Of a DNA stretch of 14,463 bases, positions 1 through 7,607 are shown in pieces. The stretch is from an uncultured Clostridium sp. Lineage in GTDB: Bacteria; Bacillota; Clostridia; TANB77; CAG-508. The stretch lies in contig CAOJXM010000002.1 of NCBI GenBank assembly GCA_948465625.1, positions 1 through 14,463 on the forward strand, in the 5' to 3' direction. The position numbers and the translations under genes are program-made. Each line of letters starts with the position of its first letter. The stretch's first letter is position 1. The notes below the pieces were generated by a model. The model had not been told where the DNA came from. It worked only from the letters and a program-made list of their open reading frames with translations, and searched no databases.

Positions 1-538
1 CATCCTACCAAAACTAGAAAACCTAAGCAAAATCGAAGAAGAAATAGTAGTCCAAAAGCAATACTATCAAGAACTACAACAAAACAGTGAAGCAATTGAT
101 ATCGCAAAAGAAGAAATTCAAAAAGCCTACCAAGAAATGAAACAAAAAATAACACCAAAATTCACAAAAAAGCTATCTGAAATCATAGAAAAAATAGCAG
201 ATGGAAAATACAAAAACATACAATTTAACGAAGAACAAGGCATCATGGTAGAAATCCAAAATGGAAACTATGTAAGTGCACAAAACCTAAGCATTGGAAC
301 CATAGACCAAATGTATCTATCATTACGCCTAAGTGCAATTGAAGAAATCACAAAAGAAAAACTACCAATCCTATTAGACGAAGCATTTGTCTATTTTGAT
401 GATAAAAGGCTACAAAACATACTACAATACCTAAGCCAAGAACTACCAGATAGGCAAATTCTCCTATTTACTTGTACCAACCGCGAAAAAGAAATACTAG
501 AACAACAAAAAATACCATATCATTGGATTGAACTATAA
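1..538 (+). CDS. YhaN/SMC-like ATPase, C-terminal part (5' truncated)
   Basis: The reading frame is open from base 2, so only the last 178 or so residues of a longer protein are present. The first part is Glu/Gln/Lys-rich and looks like the returning arm of a long coiled coil. It is followed by an ABC/SMC-type signature (LSIGTIDQMYLSLRLS) near base 290 and a Walker B plus D-loop (LPILLDEAFVYFDD) near base 365, then the H-loop region strand LLFTCTNRE. That order is characteristic of the C-terminal half-domain of SMC/Rad50/YhaN-like ATPases, and the spacing and wording are closest to YhaN-type proteins. The role is probably DNA-end or nuclease-associated, but the partner gene (SbcD/YhaO-like) would lie upstream out of view. 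Codon use is host-like (AAC, ACC, CTA). Family confidence is good; exact subfamily is inferred. Confidence 0.75.
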   Translation, partial: ILPKLENLSKIEEEIVVQKQYYQELQQNSEAIDIAKEEIQKAYQEMKQKITPKFTKKLSEIIEKIADGKYKNIQFNEEQGIMVEIQNGNYVSAQNLSIGTIDQMYLSLRLSAIEEITKEKLPILLDEAFVYFDDKRLQNILQYLSQELPDRQILLFTCTNREKEILEQQKIPYHWIEL

Positions 539-645
539 TATTACAAAAATGATAACAAAATGTAATGAAACTGTAAAAAATATAAGAAAAGCCAATATCC
601 GTAACAACAAACCAAAAAAGGAAAAACCATTGGAAAATCCTACTA

Positions 646-674
646 TTGCAAGCAAATCCATACAAGCATATAAT
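646..674 (+). promoter_or_regulatory. Sigma-A-type promoter of the giant surface protein
   Basis: TTGCAA at 646-651 and a perfect TATAAT at 669-674 are separated by 17 nt. The start codon at 710 lies 36 nt beyond the -10 box, and AAAAGGAG at 694-701 gives an 8-nt spacing to the ATG. The gene therefore appears to be transcribed independently of the upstream ATPase. Confidence 0.75.
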
Positions 675-709
675 AGATAAGAACAAAAGTAGGAAAAGGA
701 GCTATCATT

Positions 710-3700
710 ATGAAAATATTACACAAGCTAGTAAGTAGTATTTTGATATTTATTTTGTTAACCATTTCATTACCAATTGAAATCATTTCAAAATCAATAG
801 CCGCTGACACAAAGGTTGCAATAAAAACAGTAGACCTAACGGACATTGTAACAGGAACCGACATGGCACATAGCCATATCTATGAGAAAAAATATAATAC
901 TGATACACATTGGGAAGAATGCTTTATTTGTCATAACAAAATAAATGCAAAAGCACATAATTTAATAACAACAGACTATTCATGGGGATATCAGACCTGC
1001 TATCCAGGAAACAATTACACAAAATATTGTAGCGATGGTTGTGGGTATCAAATTACCTTGAAAGATCCATGCGTTTCGAACAATCAATATAGCAATGTAC
1101 CACTTAGATACTTACACACGCAAAACTGTCAACATTGTGGTGTATGGATGAATACACAGCAATGTAAAGATGCAAATGGCAATAGGCTAACCTGTCAAAA
1201 CTTAGGAACCTGTGTAACCTGTGGTCATACCTATACAGAAGAGGTACACCATGTTTCGAATAATGGAAAATGTGAATTTTGTGGTAAACAATTTGCAGAG
1301 TTAGTAGAAACCAATGTAAGCTATGCAAGTGATAATAGCTATGCCATATTAACCTGGCGAATAAGAGGAGTAAATGGCGGGGTACTAACAGGGCAAGGAA
1401 ATTGGTATACTCCAACGCCAAGTGCAAGTAAAACCTATACAGCAACTAAAAATGCAGAAAACGATTACACTTTTCGCTTAAAAATTGGATTTGACACAAG
1501 TGTGCAAACAACGAATACAGCAAGTGTTGATTCTAATAATATGTTAGTCGTAAATGGTAAAGCAGTACACTTTGGTGGGTGGCAATTAATAGCCTATCAA
1601 GACCGTCAAGCACCAACACCAAAATCAATCACAGTAGAAGGAAATGGTTCAGCAGGAAACTTTAGTAGAAAAGCAACCATAACAGCCAAAGTAACCGAAA
1701 CCTTTAGTAATACCGTAGAAATGCGATTACTAGCATCTGATCGCAAAACCGTATTAATCAATTGGGGATCAGCAACCGAAAATGCCAACATCTTTACCAG
1801 AGTATTCGATTTAAGCATAGAAGTAACAGACAATACCACAGTATATGTAGAAGCAAGAGACAAAATGGGAAATACCAGTATCCAATCAACCCAAATTAGA
1901 AACATGGATACCAAAGCACCAACCCTAGTTAGTCAGGACGGAAACACCACTAATTGGGCAACTGCTAAAACCATAACCTATCAGGTAAGAGAAGAAGGAT
2001 CAGGAGAAGTACAAATCGCCTTCAACAACCAAAACGACTTTGCCTTAGCAGATGTAAAAGGAAACAACATCTATACCAGAGGATATAAATTTGTAGGAGA
2101 TGTATATGGAAGTATAACAGGTGCACTTTACTTAAAAGATAAAGTGGGAAACACAAGAACTGAAAAAGTAACCATTAGTAACATCGATAACACAGCACCA
2201 ACCATTACCAATATCACACAAAACCTAAACCAAGACAAAAAAAGTTGTAACATTGTAATACAAGCAAATGATATCAACACCACCTTACAAAAATCAGGTT
2301 CTGGTGTAGCAGGTTATCAAATTACAACAAACAACACAGCACCAACCAACTTTCAAACCAGCAACACCTTTACCATCAACAAAAATGGAACCTACTATGT
2401 ATGGGTAAAAGACAAGGTAGGTTTAGTCACTTCAAGACAAATCAAAGTTGCCAATCTAGAAATTGATGTAACAGGAAGCATTACTTGGAATGACCAAAAC
2501 AATCAGTACAATAGTAGAATCGCAAACAAAATACGAATCTATCGAAAAACAGCAACCACACAAGAAGAACTCATTCAAGAACAAACCATACAACCAGGGC
2601 AACAAAGCTATACCCTAAAAACCAGAGAATGTGATAACAATGGAACCAAGTATGAATTTATTGTAAGAAATGACAACATGCCAGGATACGAAACAACAAT
2701 AAATGGTAAAAATATAACCAACAATCTCATCTTACCAACCTTTACAGGAAGCCTTGAAATGAGTACAATCAATAGTTATGAAAATCAATACTTAAAAAAT
2801 GCAAGAGTAAAAATAGAAGGAAACATCAAACAAAATAGTAACAACCCAGGAAGTGTAGGAATTCACCAAGCAGTAGTAATCCTACCAATCGACTCCAACA
2901 TACAAATTGACCCAAGCACCATACAAATTACAGTAAATGGAGTAGAAAAAGCTTATACCTTGCAACAAAACACCATAACCATTGAGGTAGAAGAAACTGG
3001 TGCAAACGACACCTTAGCCATTTACTTAGAAGGAACGTTAAAAGAAATAGCACAATACCATAACCAACTAACCATGCAAGGAAAACTAAAAAGCACAAGA
3101 GCAGAAAAAACAAATATCGATTTAGGACAAGTACTGCTTGTAACAAAAGACATAGAAGTACAACATCAACTACCAGAAGCTACTATACAAATCATAAAAA
3201 AAGATAGCATCACCAAAGAAAACCTAACCGATGCCGAATTTACTTTATACGAATGGAATGGAAACGAATATCAAGAAATAGAAACCATAATAGATGACAA
3301 CCAAGATGGAATCTATACCTCAAAAATCTATCGTTGGAACAGTACAACCCAAGGAAAATACAAAATCGTAGAAAGTAAACTACCACAATACCATACCAAC
3401 TTAGGCTTTCAAATGGAATATCAAATCGACCAATTAGCAGAGCAAAACTATACCATAACCGTAGACTATGACAACGAAAACTATCAAATAGCCTATACCA
3501 TAAGAGAACCAGACCAATTTACTAGACAAAATGGGGTAGTAGAAAATGAGCCATGGAAAATCAAAGCACAAATTCAAAACATTGACCAAGAAACCAAAAA
3601 CGAAATACAAGCCAATGCGGAATTCACTCTTTATGAATGGAACCAAGAAACCAATCAATACGAAGAAAGTACAGTAAAAATCCAAAGACAAGAAAACAAA

Positions 3701-6379
3701 ATCTATCACACAAACAATTGGCTATACTATACAAACAAAAACCAAGGAAAATATCGTATCATTCAAACCAAAGCACCAGAGGGGTATTATGGTGATTATG
3801 ATGAAAACAAACAAAAAAGAACCTATGATATCAATCTAGTAGAATGGATTCAAAGTGAACAAGGGCAAAACGAAGGAACCATAACCATCAAAAATGCAGA
3901 AAAATTTGAAAATAGAAGAACCAAAGGAACCATCAATCTACAAATCGTAGATGATGAAACCAAAGCAAATCCACAAGCAGATGCTAAACTACAAGGAGCC
4001 ATCTATGGAATTTATGCCTATGAGCCGATTTATCATGCAGATGGAGTTACCACACGTTATCAAGAGCCAGGATTGTTATATCAAAAAGATGAACTCATTG
4101 CAAAACAAACTACCAACTCAGTAGGAAAAACATTTTTAAACAACATAGAATGTGGTACCTACTATGTCAAAATGTTAGAAGCACCAGAAGGATACCAACC
4201 AAGTCAAACCAAATACAAAGTAGAAATGCAATATCAAGAAGAGGGAACCGCTCACCAATATGTAGATGGGACCATAGAAATAGCAGTCAAAAAACAAGCC
4301 TTTCAACTACAAAAAATACAAGAAGAAGAAAAGCCATTACCAGGAGCAGGATTTTCCATTTATCAAGTCAGTCAGTTAAGCATTGTAAAAGAAGGGAAAA
4401 TAGAAAGAAAAACAGCAAATACCTATCTATTAAAAGACAAAGAAGCAAAACAAGACAAAAACTTAACAAAAAAAGCAAATCAAGATGGAACCTATGAATT
4501 AGTAGACCTAATCAACTACTATTACAAAATTAGGCAGGAAGAAGAAAACCAAGAAGAAATGCCAGGAGATGAATTTGTTTATCATCCATACAACTTAACC
4601 AAGGAACAAACCATAAAAAACTACGAAGAAAATCAAGAAGGGCAAAATATCCAAGAATTAAAAACAGATGAAAATGGTTACCTACAAAGCCCAAGGTTAG
4701 CCTATGCAGAATACATCGTAATCGAAACCAGTGTACCAAGAAAACAAGACACAGCAGAGCCATTTCTAGTACAAATACAAGAAAACAACGAAGAACCACA
4801 AGAATTACGAATTATCCTAGATCCAAACTTTAGAAGCAATATCAAACTATACGTAAAAGATGCAGACACCAAACAAACTATACTAAACAATCAATCTAAG
4901 TATGTAATTAGAAATAGTAATAATAACGAGTTACAAACCTATCAAGTATGGACAGAGGAAAAAGGAACAATCGAAATGGGAACCGAAGAAAATCCATTTG
5001 TAGTAGGAAAAGAAGGCTACCTTATCATACCAATGAGGCTAGAAGTAGGAGAATATAGGATTGAACAAATAACCACACCAATGGGATATGCAAAAAATTG
5101 GAATGAGCAAAAAGAGCAAGAACACATAAGCGTAAAAATAAGAAGCAATACAGCCTACTATGAAGACAAAACAACAGGAGAATATGTAACCGTAGTCAAT
5201 CAATTCAATGAACCAACCAAAGTACAAATCGATACCATAGACCAAGAAACAAAAGAAAAAGTAACTGGCATTCAATTAGAAATAAGAGATGAACAAGGAA
5301 AAACAGTAGCAATCAGTTCAAAAGAAGGGGAACAAAATGGGCAATACTTCATCCAAAGGTTACCAGTAGGAAAATACAAAATCATTCAAACACAAATCCC
5401 TTATGAAAAAGGATATGTCGTAAAACAAGAAAAGGAACTAATTGTAGAAGACACCAAAGAATGGCAAAAAACCATCCTAGAACAAGAACAAAGCAAAGTA
5501 ATCCTTAAAGTGGTAGACCAAGAAACCAAAGAACTACTAGATAATGTAAAAATCGAACTTTACCAAAAAGAACCAAGAAAGTTAGTAGCAACCACAGAGC
5601 AAACCGAGCAAGAAAACGTAAAACAACTCAAGAAAACCGACCAAGGTTATTACATAAAGGGATTGCCAATAGGAGAATATGAAATTGTAGAAGTGGTGCC
5701 AGAAGGATATAAGCAAATCGAAACACAAAAACTAGAAATAAAAGATGTAAGTGGCATACAAACAACAACCATAGAAAATAGGAAATTAATCTTTGCCATG
5801 GAAATTAACAAACAAGTAGAAGAAATACGAGTAAATGGTAAAAAGCTAAACATTGTAAACAATCAACTTCCTAAAATTGATATAAAAAGTCAAGACATCA
5901 AAACACAAGACATTCAAATTCAGTATGTAATCGAAGTAAAAAATACAGGAGAAATCGAAGGAACCATTGGAACCATAAAAGACATCATGCCAGAAGGAAT
6001 GGAATACCTAGAAGCAGAAGCAGGAATATGGCAAGTAAACAAAAACATAGCAACCTGTGAAATATACAAAGATACCATACTACAACCAGGGCAAAATCAG
6101 AAAGTACGAATTACCCTAAAATGGAAAAACAGTACAAACAATATGGGAAAAAAAGAAAATAAAGCATACTTAGAAGGAAGTTCAAACAAATACAATTATC
6201 CAAACTCAGCAGGAACTACCAATGGGGGAACCCAAATAGGAGAAAGTCAAATAACAGTTTTAATAGGAATCCGAACAGGAGAAGACGACTTAAAAACAAT
6301 AATAACAATTAGTATCCTTGTACTAGCTATTGTTGCAATTTTACTAATTTTCTTAATCAAGAGAAAAACTCATGAATAA
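710..6379 (+). CDS. Giant secreted surface protein: zinc-ribbon-like head, Ig-like and CnaB/SpaA repeats, C-terminal membrane anchor
   Basis: 1889 residues. A signal peptide occupies about residues 1-32 (MKILHK start, hydrophobic core, then AADT). Residues about 70-195 are Cys/His-rich with pairs ECFIC, CSDGCG, CQHC, CVTCG and CEFCG, resembling several small zinc ribbons. About 300-580 are Ig-like beta modules separated by DTKAPT and DNTAPT linkers. A CnaB-like module begins near 586 (GSITWNDQNNQ), followed by about seven SpaA/CnaB-type modules up to about 1690. These show the K..D start, EFTLYEW/IELYQ strand and GKYKIVE/GEYEIVE end that can form Lys-Asn/Asp isopeptide bonds. A DUF11-like module is near 1732-1823. 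Residues about 1863-1884 form a transmembrane helix followed by KRKTHE. No LPXTG motif precedes the helix, so anchoring is probably by the membrane rather than by sortase. Probable adhesin or stalk; the ligand is unknown. Confidence 0.85.
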   Translation: MKILHKLVSSILIFILLTISLPIEIISKSIAADTKVAIKTVDLTDIVTGTDMAHSHIYEKKYNTDTHWEECFICHNKINAKAHNLITTDYSWGYQTCYPGNNYTKYCSDGCGYQITLKDPCVSNNQYSNVPLRYLHTQNCQHCGVWMNTQQCKDANGNRLTCQNLGTCVTCGHTYTEEVHHVSNNGKCEFCGKQFAELVETNVSYASDNSYAILTWRIRGVNGGVLTGQGNWYTPTPSASKTYTATKNAENDYTFRLKIGFDTSVQTTNTASVDSNNMLVVNGKAVHFGGWQLIAYQDRQAPTPKSITVEGNGSAGNFSRKATITAKVTETFSNTVEMRLLASDRKTVLINWGSATENANIFTRVFDLSIEVTDNTTVYVEARDKMGNTSIQSTQIRNMDTKAPTLVSQDGNTTNWATAKTITYQVREEGSGEVQIAFNNQNDFALADVKGNNIYTRGYKFVGDVYGSITGALYLKDKVGNTRTEKVTISNIDNTAPTITNITQNLNQDKKSCNIVIQANDINTTLQKSGSGVAGYQITTNNTAPTNFQTSNTFTINKNGTYYVWVKDKVGLVTSRQIKVANLEIDVTGSITWNDQNNQYNSRIANKIRIYRKTATTQEELIQEQTIQPGQQSYTLKTRECDNNGTKYEFIVRNDNMPGYETTINGKNITNNLILPTFTGSLEMSTINSYENQYLKNARVKIEGNIKQNSNNPGSVGIHQAVVILPIDSNIQIDPSTIQITVNGVEKAYTLQQNTITIEVEETGANDTLAIYLEGTLKEIAQYHNQLTMQGKLKSTRAEKTNIDLGQVLLVTKDIEVQHQLPEATIQIIKKDSITKENLTDAEFTLYEWNGNEYQEIETIIDDNQDGIYTSKIYRWNSTTQGKYKIVESKLPQYHTNLGFQMEYQIDQLAEQNYTITVDYDNENYQIAYTIREPDQFTRQNGVVENEPWKIKAQIQNIDQETKNEIQANAEFTLYEWNQETNQYEESTVKIQRQENKIYHTNNWLYYTNKNQGKYRIIQTKAPEGYYGDYDENKQKRTYDINLVEWIQSEQGQNEGTITIKNAEKFENRRTKGTINLQIVDDETKANPQADAKLQGAIYGIYAYEPIYHADGVTTRYQEPGLLYQKDELIAKQTTNSVGKTFLNNIECGTYYVKMLEAPEGYQPSQTKYKVEMQYQEEGTAHQYVDGTIEIAVKKQAFQLQKIQEEEKPLPGAGFSIYQVSQLSIVKEGKIERKTANTYLLKDKEAKQDKNLTKKANQDGTYELVDLINYYYKIRQEEENQEEMPGDEFVYHPYNLTKEQTIKNYEENQEGQNIQELKTDENGYLQSPRLAYAEYIVIETSVPRKQDTAEPFLVQIQENNEEPQELRIILDPNFRSNIKLYVKDADTKQTILNNQSKYVIRNSNNNELQTYQVWTEEKGTIEMGTEENPFVVGKEGYLIIPMRLEVGEYRIEQITTPMGYAKNWNEQKEQEHISVKIRSNTAYYEDKTTGEYVTVVNQFNEPTKVQIDTIDQETKEKVTGIQLEIRDEQGKTVAISSKEGEQNGQYFIQRLPVGKYKIIQTQIPYEKGYVVKQEKELIVEDTKEWQKTILEQEQSKVILKVVDQETKELLDNVKIELYQKEPRKLVATTEQTEQENVKQLKKTDQGYYIKGLPIGEYEIVEVVPEGYKQIETQKLEIKDVSGIQTTTIENRKLIFAMEINKQVEEIRVNGKKLNIVNNQLPKIDIKSQDIKTQDIQIQYVIEVKNTGEIEGTIGTIKDIMPEGMEYLEAEAGIWQVNKNIATCEIYKDTILQPGQNQKVRITLKWKNSTNNMGKKENKAYLEGSSNKYNYPNSAGTTNGGTQIGESQITVLIGIRTGEDDLKTIITISILVLAIVAILLIFLIKRKTHE

Positions 6380-6396
6380 ACTCATGAGTTTTTTTC
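6366..6396 (+). terminator. Rho-independent terminator overlapping the stop codon
   Basis: AAACTCATGA (6366-6375) and TCATGAGTTT (6382-6391) form a perfect 10-bp stem, extendable by two A-T pairs, around a 6-nt loop, and run into a T tract ending near 6395. The stop codon (6377-6379) lies in the loop, so the last codons of the surface protein are part of the terminator. Confidence 0.88.
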
Positions 6397-6414
6397 ACGG
6401 ACAGCTATAAAATA

Positions 6415-6443
6415 TTGACTAATTTCATAACAAATGATACTAT
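6415..6443 (+). promoter_or_regulatory. Promoter of the disrupted prepilin-like gene
   Basis: TTGACT (6415-6420) and TACTAT (6438-6443) are spaced by exactly 17 nt. They lie after the preceding terminator and about 95 nt before the prepilin-like start codon. The promoter looks intact although its gene is broken, so it may now read into the inserted element. Confidence 0.65.
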
Positions 6444-6537
6444 GAAAAAGTAGAACTAGAGAAAGCAATATTATTTTCTAAGAATAGCAAGAAGAAAATA
6501 GGAAATAATAGAAAAAGAGACCAAAGGAGTAAAAGAG

Positions 6538-6624
6538 ATGTTAGAAAAACAAAAAATAGCAAGAAAAAATACAGGAATTACACTAATAACACTTGTCGTT
6601 ACCATAATAGGTAGTAATGATTAA
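6538..6624 (+). pseudogene. Prepilin-like protein, truncated by the element junction
   Basis: AAAGGAG at 6523-6529 gives an 8-nt spacing to ATG 6538. The 28-residue product begins with a basic leader (MLEKQKIARKNT), then G13 and ITLITLVVTII, which is the class III / type IV prepilin N-terminal motif widespread in clostridial surface proteins. After I24 it continues only GSND and stops. In intact relatives the hydrophobic helix continues for about ten more residues (for example a VLLILAG-like stretch) and is followed by a globular domain. Nothing downstream in any frame resembles that. Base composition and codon use change at the same place, so I read this as disruption by insertion and not a simple frameshift. 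Confidence 0.7.
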
Positions 6625-6819
6625 TGCTGAATTGGTTGATATAACTAGGTTTCCCTTCTAATGACAAAGATAAAAAATATAAAAAAAGCAACTTTTTATA
6701 AAGAGATAAATAAAATAAAGTATTTTTTTAGCAAAAAATTGCAAAATGAAATATATGAACATTATATAATTGAGATGATAAATGGTTGAATAGTAAAAGC
6801 TAAGTGGATAATCAACTTT
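6625..6819 (+). other. Non-coding left end of the element
   Basis: About 195 nt, very AT-rich, with no supported gene. It contains a possible weak promoter (TTGCAA 6739-6744, TATATA 6763-6768, 18-nt spacer; TATAAT overlaps at 6765-6770). It would be expected to hold the element's end and recombinase sites, but I see no clear direct or inverted repeats that identify them. Confidence 0.4.
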
Positions 6820-6858
6820 ACAAAAATAAAGTACAGTTTTTGTACTTTATTTTTGTAA
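6818..6858 (+). terminator. Long perfect hairpin upstream of the RadC-like gene (insulator/attenuator-like)
   Basis: The segments 6818-6834 and 6842-6858 are complementary over 17 bp without mismatch, around a 7-nt loop (AGTTTTT). The T-rich tract is within the right arm and no separate T run follows it, so it is only partly like a classic terminator. It lies 29 nt before the RadC-like start codon. It could stop read-through from the prepilin promoter, act as an attenuator, or terminate in either direction. Confidence 0.5.
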
Positions 6859-6887
6859 TAAGGAAGGTTAAATGGAGGAATGAATAA

Positions 6888-7463
6888 TTGAGTTTATCAA
6901 TAGAAATACAGAAAAAAGAAAAAGTATCAGAGCAAAGACAAATAAAAAAATCAAGTGATGTATTTGAATTAAAAGAAGTACAAGAAATAAAAGATGCTGT
7001 TCAGGAGCATCTTTTATTTTTAGGGTTAGATAATAGAAACAATATACGAAATATTAGCTTATTAGGAATTGGAACAAGTAGTGAGATAACTATTGATAGT
7101 AAATATATTGTAAGAACTGCATTAGTAACAGCAAGTGAAAAAGTAATATTAGTTCATAATCATCCATCAAATAAACTTGATCCAAGTAATCATGACAGAG
7201 AGATATCTAATGTTATCAATAAATTATTGACAGTGTATAATATTCAATTTTTAGACCATATAATAGTTTGTCAAGATGATTACTTGAGTATGGAAGAGAT
7301 AAAAGCTATTGACAGGAATTACGAAAATTATAAAACAAAATTGATAGATAATGTGATCCTAATTGAAGAAAACTTAAATTTAAAAGAAGAGGTAAGAAAT
7401 CTGAAAGAAAAATTACAAAAATATAAAAAAATCGTAAAAGAAGATGAAAATGAGTTCGAGTAA
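6888..7463 (+). CDS. RadC-like JAMM (JAB) domain protein with acidic EFE tail
   Basis: 191 residues. TTG start with GGAGG at 6874-6878 (9-nt spacing); the nearby ATG at 6880 runs into a stop after two codons. Residues about 25-140 are a RadC/MPN-type JAB domain. The metal-binding JAMM pattern HxH-x7-SxxD is complete: H90, H92, S100, D103 in HNHPSNKLDPSNHD. The usual Gly after HNHPS is replaced by Asn. The N-terminal helix-hairpin-helix domain of chromosomal RadC is absent, as is common for plasmid and phage versions. Residues about 150-185 are a predicted coiled coil, followed by EDENEFE. JAMM proteins can be zinc proteases, but the activity of the RadC branch is unresolved. First gene of the element after its left end. 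Confidence 0.85.
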   Translation: MSLSIEIQKKEKVSEQRQIKKSSDVFELKEVQEIKDAVQEHLLFLGLDNRNNIRNISLLGIGTSSEITIDSKYIVRTALVTASEKVILVHNHPSNKLDPSNHDREISNVINKLLTVYNIQFLDHIIVCQDDYLSMEEIKAIDRNYENYKTKLIDNVILIEENLNLKEEVRNLKEKLQKYKKIVKEDENEFE

Positions 7464-7472
7464 ATTGTCTAG

Positions 7473-7510
7473 TTAGGAATAAAAAAGCCACAAAATCGAT
7501 TCTCGTGCGA
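7473..7510 (+). repeat. Leader repeat R1
   Basis: This 38-nt segment matches 10758-10795 closely, with an almost identical 21-nt core that begins ACAAAATCGATT (two differences, both C to T). Core GATTCTCGTGCGA lies at 7498-7510. It sits 21 nt upstream of a four-codon mini-ORF (7532) and not directly before a full gene, unlike the other copies. Its hairpin potential is poor compared with R2-R4. Confidence 0.65.
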
Positions 7511-7531
7511 AGTAAGAAAGGATGTGAGGCG

Positions 7532-7546
7532 ATGTTTACTGAATAA
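7532..7546 (+). other. Four-codon mini-ORF (MFTE) after R1
   Basis: ATG TTT ACT GAA TAA, preceded by AAAGGA at 7517-7522 with a 9-nt spacing. In the other copies of this leader repeat the same position is the start codon of a real gene. It may be a leader peptide, or the stub left after a gene was lost or metK was inserted. No function can be assigned. Confidence 0.3.
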
Positions 7547-7607
7547 ATAAACATTAAAGTACAAAAAAATTAAAATATATTAAATAAAAGAACGGAGGAA
7601 TTTTAAA

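Noticed and set aside
539..645. Terminator after the ATPase gene
   Set aside because: Only a 6-bp AT-rich inverted repeat (ATTACA/TGTAAT) is seen, with no T run.
4150..4497. 115-codon ORF in another + frame inside the giant surface protein gene
   Set aside because: It has an Arg/Ser/Lys-rich shadow composition, no ribosome site, and lies entirely within a well-supported gene.
7464..7607. SAM riboswitch upstream of metK
   Set aside because: The 144-nt leader is AT-rich and shows no SAM-I-like helices or a terminator switch; it contains the R1 repeat instead.
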